Notes under the pieces: generated by a model
The model's input: only the letters and a program-made list of their open reading frames with translations
Databases searched by the model: none
Told to the model about the DNA's origin: nothing
Assembly (NCBI GenBank): GCA_024635465.1
Contig: JAGXIS010000013.1
Span: forward strand, 1-7,366
DNA length: 7,366 bases
Direction of reading: 5' to 3'
Origin: Bacteroidota bacterium
GTDB taxonomy: Bacteria > Bacteroidota > Rhodothermia > Balneolales > Balneolaceae
Shown here: piece by piece, positions 5,194-7,366 of the stretch
Layout of the letters: every line of letters starts with the position of its first letter
How positions within the stretch are numbered: position 1 is the stretch's first letter
Position numbers and translations under genes: made by a program

Positions 5194-6636
5194 CTAATTG
5201 CCTGATTCTTTTCTCAAAAACCGGCCTGCCCTGCCACACTCTTTTGAACCATTTTGGTAACTCAATACTCCATTTACCCAGACTTTTTCGATGCCTTCTG
5301 CAGGTTGATCCGGTGTCTGATAAGTGGCTCTATCTGATACCTTTTCAAAATCGAATAGCACCAGATCGGCAAAATAATCATCAGAGATCACTCCTCGATC
5401 TTTCAGACCAAACTCTTTTGCAGATTTGCCTGTCATCTTGTGAATAGCTTCCGGAAGATCAAACAGTTTCAACTCCCTACAATAATGACCCAATACCCTC
5501 GGAAATGCGCCCCATAATCGCGGATGTGGATGAGGATCATTCGGTAATCCATCTGAGCCGATCATTGTCCTTTCATAACGCAAAAATGTCTGAACATCCT
5601 CTTCGCTCATACAGTAATAGACTGCCCCGGCCGGCATCAGTTCTCTTGCGGTATCCATGAGTGAAAGGTTCCATTCTTCCGCAATATCAGCAAGCATCCG
5701 GTTACTCTGTTCCGGGTGGTCTTGAGACCATGTAATCAGAATGTCATTTTTATCTGTAACCTCTTTCAGGTTCAGGTTACTGGAGCTCGCTGAATATGGA
5801 TAGCAGTCACACGCAAATCGCGCCTCTATCGACCGTTCCTTCAGTAGTTCTAAAACCTCATCACTTCGACCCCAGTTTGCTGCACCGGCACATTTCAGAT
5901 GAGATATAACCAGTGGTACATCCTTATGTCCGGCAGTATCAAAGGCTTCATTGATTGCATCCAGGATCGGTTCAAATTCACTTCTCATATGAGTCGTATA
6001 GACACCCCCGGCTTGTGCCACTTCTTCCACCAATTCCATCACCTCTTCTTTCGGCGCTTCATATGCGGTATCATATGCAAGACCGCTGCTCAACCCGATT
6101 GCACCGTCAGCCAATGCACTACGGAGCTGAAGCCTCATTGCCTCAATCTCCGATTCAGAAGCCGGTCGGAAAAGGTCATCCATATGATTGCTTCTCAATG
6201 AGGTATGTCCGATTAATGCCGCAACATTGACACTTGGTTTTGCACTCTCTACGGCTCTCAAATAGTCAGAAAATTTCGGGTAAATGAAATGTTTTTTTTC
6301 GCCGAGAAGATTCAGCGGATTCGGAACATCTCCCTTTAATGTAACCGGTGACGCACTGATTCCACAGTTACCGACAATGACCGTTGTTATACCTTGACTG
6401 ATTTTATTCAACAGTTCAGGTGTTCTGATCACATTGGTATCATCATGCGTATGAACATCAATAAATCCCGGTGCAAGAAACAATCCCCCTGCTTCAAATT
6501 CACTTTTGGCATCGGTTTTGGTGCCGGGTGGCAACAATTTTAACCTACCGGTGGCTGTGATAGCGACATCCGATTCAAACTCCGGTGAGTTTGTTCCATC
6601 TATAATTTTTGCCCCACGGATGATAGTTTTATACAT
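5194..6636 (-). CDS. N-acyl-D-amino-acid deacylase (D-aminoacylase family)
   Basis: A 480-residue zinc amidohydrolase, close to the 483 residues I recall for the Alcaligenes D-aminoacylase. It hydrolyses the amide bond of N-acyl-D-amino acids to give the free D-amino acid plus a fatty or acetic acid, probably in the cytosol since there is no signal peptide. The N-terminal strand TIIRGAKIIDGT leads to PGFIDVHTHDD with metal ligands H62 and H64. GNCG gives C91, the bridging cysteine typical of this family in place of a carboxylated lysine. H216 (TTHMRSE) and H246 (VISHLK) are the next ligands, and D362 in MIGSDGLPND is the catalytic aspartate. GHTSLR (143-148) and GLAYDTA (185-191) are further family signatures. 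The C-terminal strands (ADLVLFDFEKV, KVWVNGVLSYQNG) close the beta-sandwich. The acyl-D-amino-acid specificity (neutral, Glu or Asp) cannot be told. It is the first gene of a minus-strand operon with ridA (81-bp gap) and the symporter, and no Shine-Dalgarno precedes the ATG. Confidence 0.93.
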   Translation of the reverse strand: MYKTIIRGAKIIDGTNSPEFESDVAITATGRLKLLPPGTKTDAKSEFEAGGLFLAPGFIDVHTHDDTNVIRTPELLNKISQGITTVIVGNCGISASPVTLKGDVPNPLNLLGEKKHFIYPKFSDYLRAVESAKPSVNVAALIGHTSLRSNHMDDLFRPASESEIEAMRLQLRSALADGAIGLSSGLAYDTAYEAPKEEVMELVEEVAQAGGVYTTHMRSEFEPILDAINEAFDTAGHKDVPLVISHLKCAGAANWGRSDEVLELLKERSIEARFACDCYPYSASSSNLNLKEVTDKNDILITWSQDHPEQSNRMLADIAEEWNLSLMDTARELMPAGAVYYCMSEEDVQTFLRYERTMIGSDGLPNDPHPHPRLWGAFPRVLGHYCRELKLFDLPEAIHKMTGKSAKEFGLKDRGVISDDYFADLVLFDFEKVSDRATYQTPDQPAEGIEKVWVNGVLSYQNGSKECGRAGRFLRKESGN

Positions 6637-6930
6637 TTTATTCTACGAATATTTTTTTACATGATTCAGGCTCGTTACAACATAATAAGTTTTATAATTA
6701 CCAGATGCGTTTACTTAGCCTGTTTGACAAAAGATTGCATGTAAAGAGTTAATCCTTATTATTTTTTATATCTGAAAGGAAACCATTGCTTTTGCCTTCA
6801 GGTCTGATTTCTTTTTGTGTTACTTAGCAATTTGCTTAATTTCGTAAGAATTATTAACTAATCTGCTCTTTGCAATCAGTGCTTTACTGACTGTGAACTT
6901 TCAATAAGGTGGACTCAGCTCTTACACACT
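6637..6930. other. Divergent intergenic region between D-aminoacylase and oxoamine synthase genes
   Basis: A 294-bp AT-rich gap between two genes reading away from each other, so it should hold both promoters. A TTGACA hexamer occurs at 6724-6729 on the plus strand but lacks a good -10 at the right spacing. The 9-mer TTACTTAGC occurs twice (6711-6719 and 6830-6838), and TCAGT-GCTTT-ACTGA forms a minor inverted repeat near 6878-6892. I see no reading frame, RNA gene or riboswitch fold that I can support. Confidence 0.5.
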
Positions 6931-7366
6931 ATGGATCTATTTGATAAATTAAAAGACAGACCCTCTCCTCTCGGACCTTTTACTTCTGACGGTTATGGCT
7001 ACTACACATTTCCGAAACTTGAAGGGCCTCTGGGTCCGGATATGAAATTTAACGGGAAAGATGTCGTGGTATGGAGTATTAACGACTATTTAGGTGTGGG
7101 TGCCAACGATTATATTAAACAAGTTGATATTGAAGCTGCTAAAAAATATAGTTTTAGCGCACCGATGGGTGCCCGTCTTATGACCGGTAATTCAGATGAG
7201 CATGAAGCACTTGAACGGGAGTTAGCCGATTTTGTACATAAACCGGACGCATTGCTTTTGAACTTCGGATATCAGGGAATCATGAGTGTGATCCACGCTC
7301 TTGTTGACCGAAACGATTTTTTAATTTATGACGAACTGAGTCATGCCTGTATTGTGGATGGGAAGC
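6931..7366 (+). CDS. PLP-dependent alpha-oxoamine synthase family enzyme, N-terminal part (runs off right edge)
   Basis: The first 145 residues of a fold-type I PLP enzyme; the window ends before the PLP-binding lysine. Features of the alpha-oxoamine synthase group (AONS, glycine C-acetyltransferase, serine palmitoyltransferase) are visible: WSINDYLGVG (48-57) at the NxYLG position, the glycine-rich APMGARLMTGNSDEHEALER (77-96), LLLNFGYQGIMS (108-119) and IYDELSHACIVDG (132-144), where H138 corresponds to the histidine stacking on the PLP ring. These enzymes condense an amino acid with an acyl thioester and release CO2. The N-terminal DRPSPLGPF and the FPKLEGPLG extension resemble a Bacteroidota-type subgroup often labelled only as class I/II aminotransferase; this comparison is from memory. 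The amino-acid substrate (Ala, Gly, Ser or cysteate) cannot be decided from this part. The ATG at 6931 is chosen because no in-frame start lies just upstream; AAGGTGG lies about 18 nt before it, too far for a normal Shine-Dalgarno. Confidence 0.88.
   Translation, partial: MDLFDKLKDRPSPLGPFTSDGYGYYTFPKLEGPLGPDMKFNGKDVVVWSINDYLGVGANDYIKQVDIEAAKKYSFSAPMGARLMTGNSDEHEALERELADFVHKPDALLLNFGYQGIMSVIHALVDRNDFLIYDELSHACIVDGK

Noticed and set aside
6724..6754. TTGACA as a -35 element for the oxoamine synthase gene
   Set aside because: No TATAAT-like hexamer lies 16-18 bp downstream, and the distance to the ATG is about 200 bp.

Overview
This window is an AT-leaning stretch of bacterial chromosome with ordinary metabolic genes and one repeat-bearing intergenic region. 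Start codons lack strong Shine-Dalgarno sequences and are mostly preceded by A/T-rich leaders. Together with the gene families present (Sec-exported amidohydrolase, SSS symporter, RidA, D-aminoacylase, alpha-oxoamine synthase), this suggests the Bacteroidota/Balneolota/Rhodothermota group. That placement is inference from style and protein flavour, not a database match.

Layout: (1) 1-413, minus strand: the N-terminal part of an exported amidohydrolase-like protein that lacks the usual HxH metal motif and runs off the left edge. (2) 690-1592, plus: a diacylglycerol-kinase-type lipid kinase, divergent from the first gene. (3) 1586-1780, minus: a small charged protein of unknown function that overlaps the kinase tail to tail by 7 bp. 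(4) 1781-2271: about 490 bp without a convincing gene, holding a 14-bp palindrome, two direct copies of a 40-bp hairpin-forming repeat and a 12-bp tandem repeat. (5) 2272-3189, plus: an NADPH-type aldo/keto reductase. (6) 6636 down to 3224, minus: a likely three-gene operon, D-aminoacylase, then RidA, then an SSS-family sodium:solute symporter, convergent with the reductase. (7) 6931-7366, plus: the N-terminal third of a PLP-dependent alpha-oxoamine synthase-family enzyme, divergent from the operon and cut by the right edge.

The clearest functional unit is the minus-strand operon. The symporter could import an N-acyl-D-amino acid or related compound, the cytosolic zinc deacylase would release the free D-amino acid, and RidA would hydrolyse reactive enamine/imine intermediates made when that amino acid is deaminated. 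No D-amino-acid oxidase, dehydrogenase or racemase is visible here, so the next step must be encoded elsewhere. The other genes have no evident link to this pathway.

I see no RNA genes, CRISPR array, transposase, phage gene or defence system. The best candidates for something less ordinary are the motif-lacking amidohydrolase, the repeat region (including a tiny frame encoding a KLTA-repeat amphipathic peptide) and the unresolved substrate of the oxoamine synthase.
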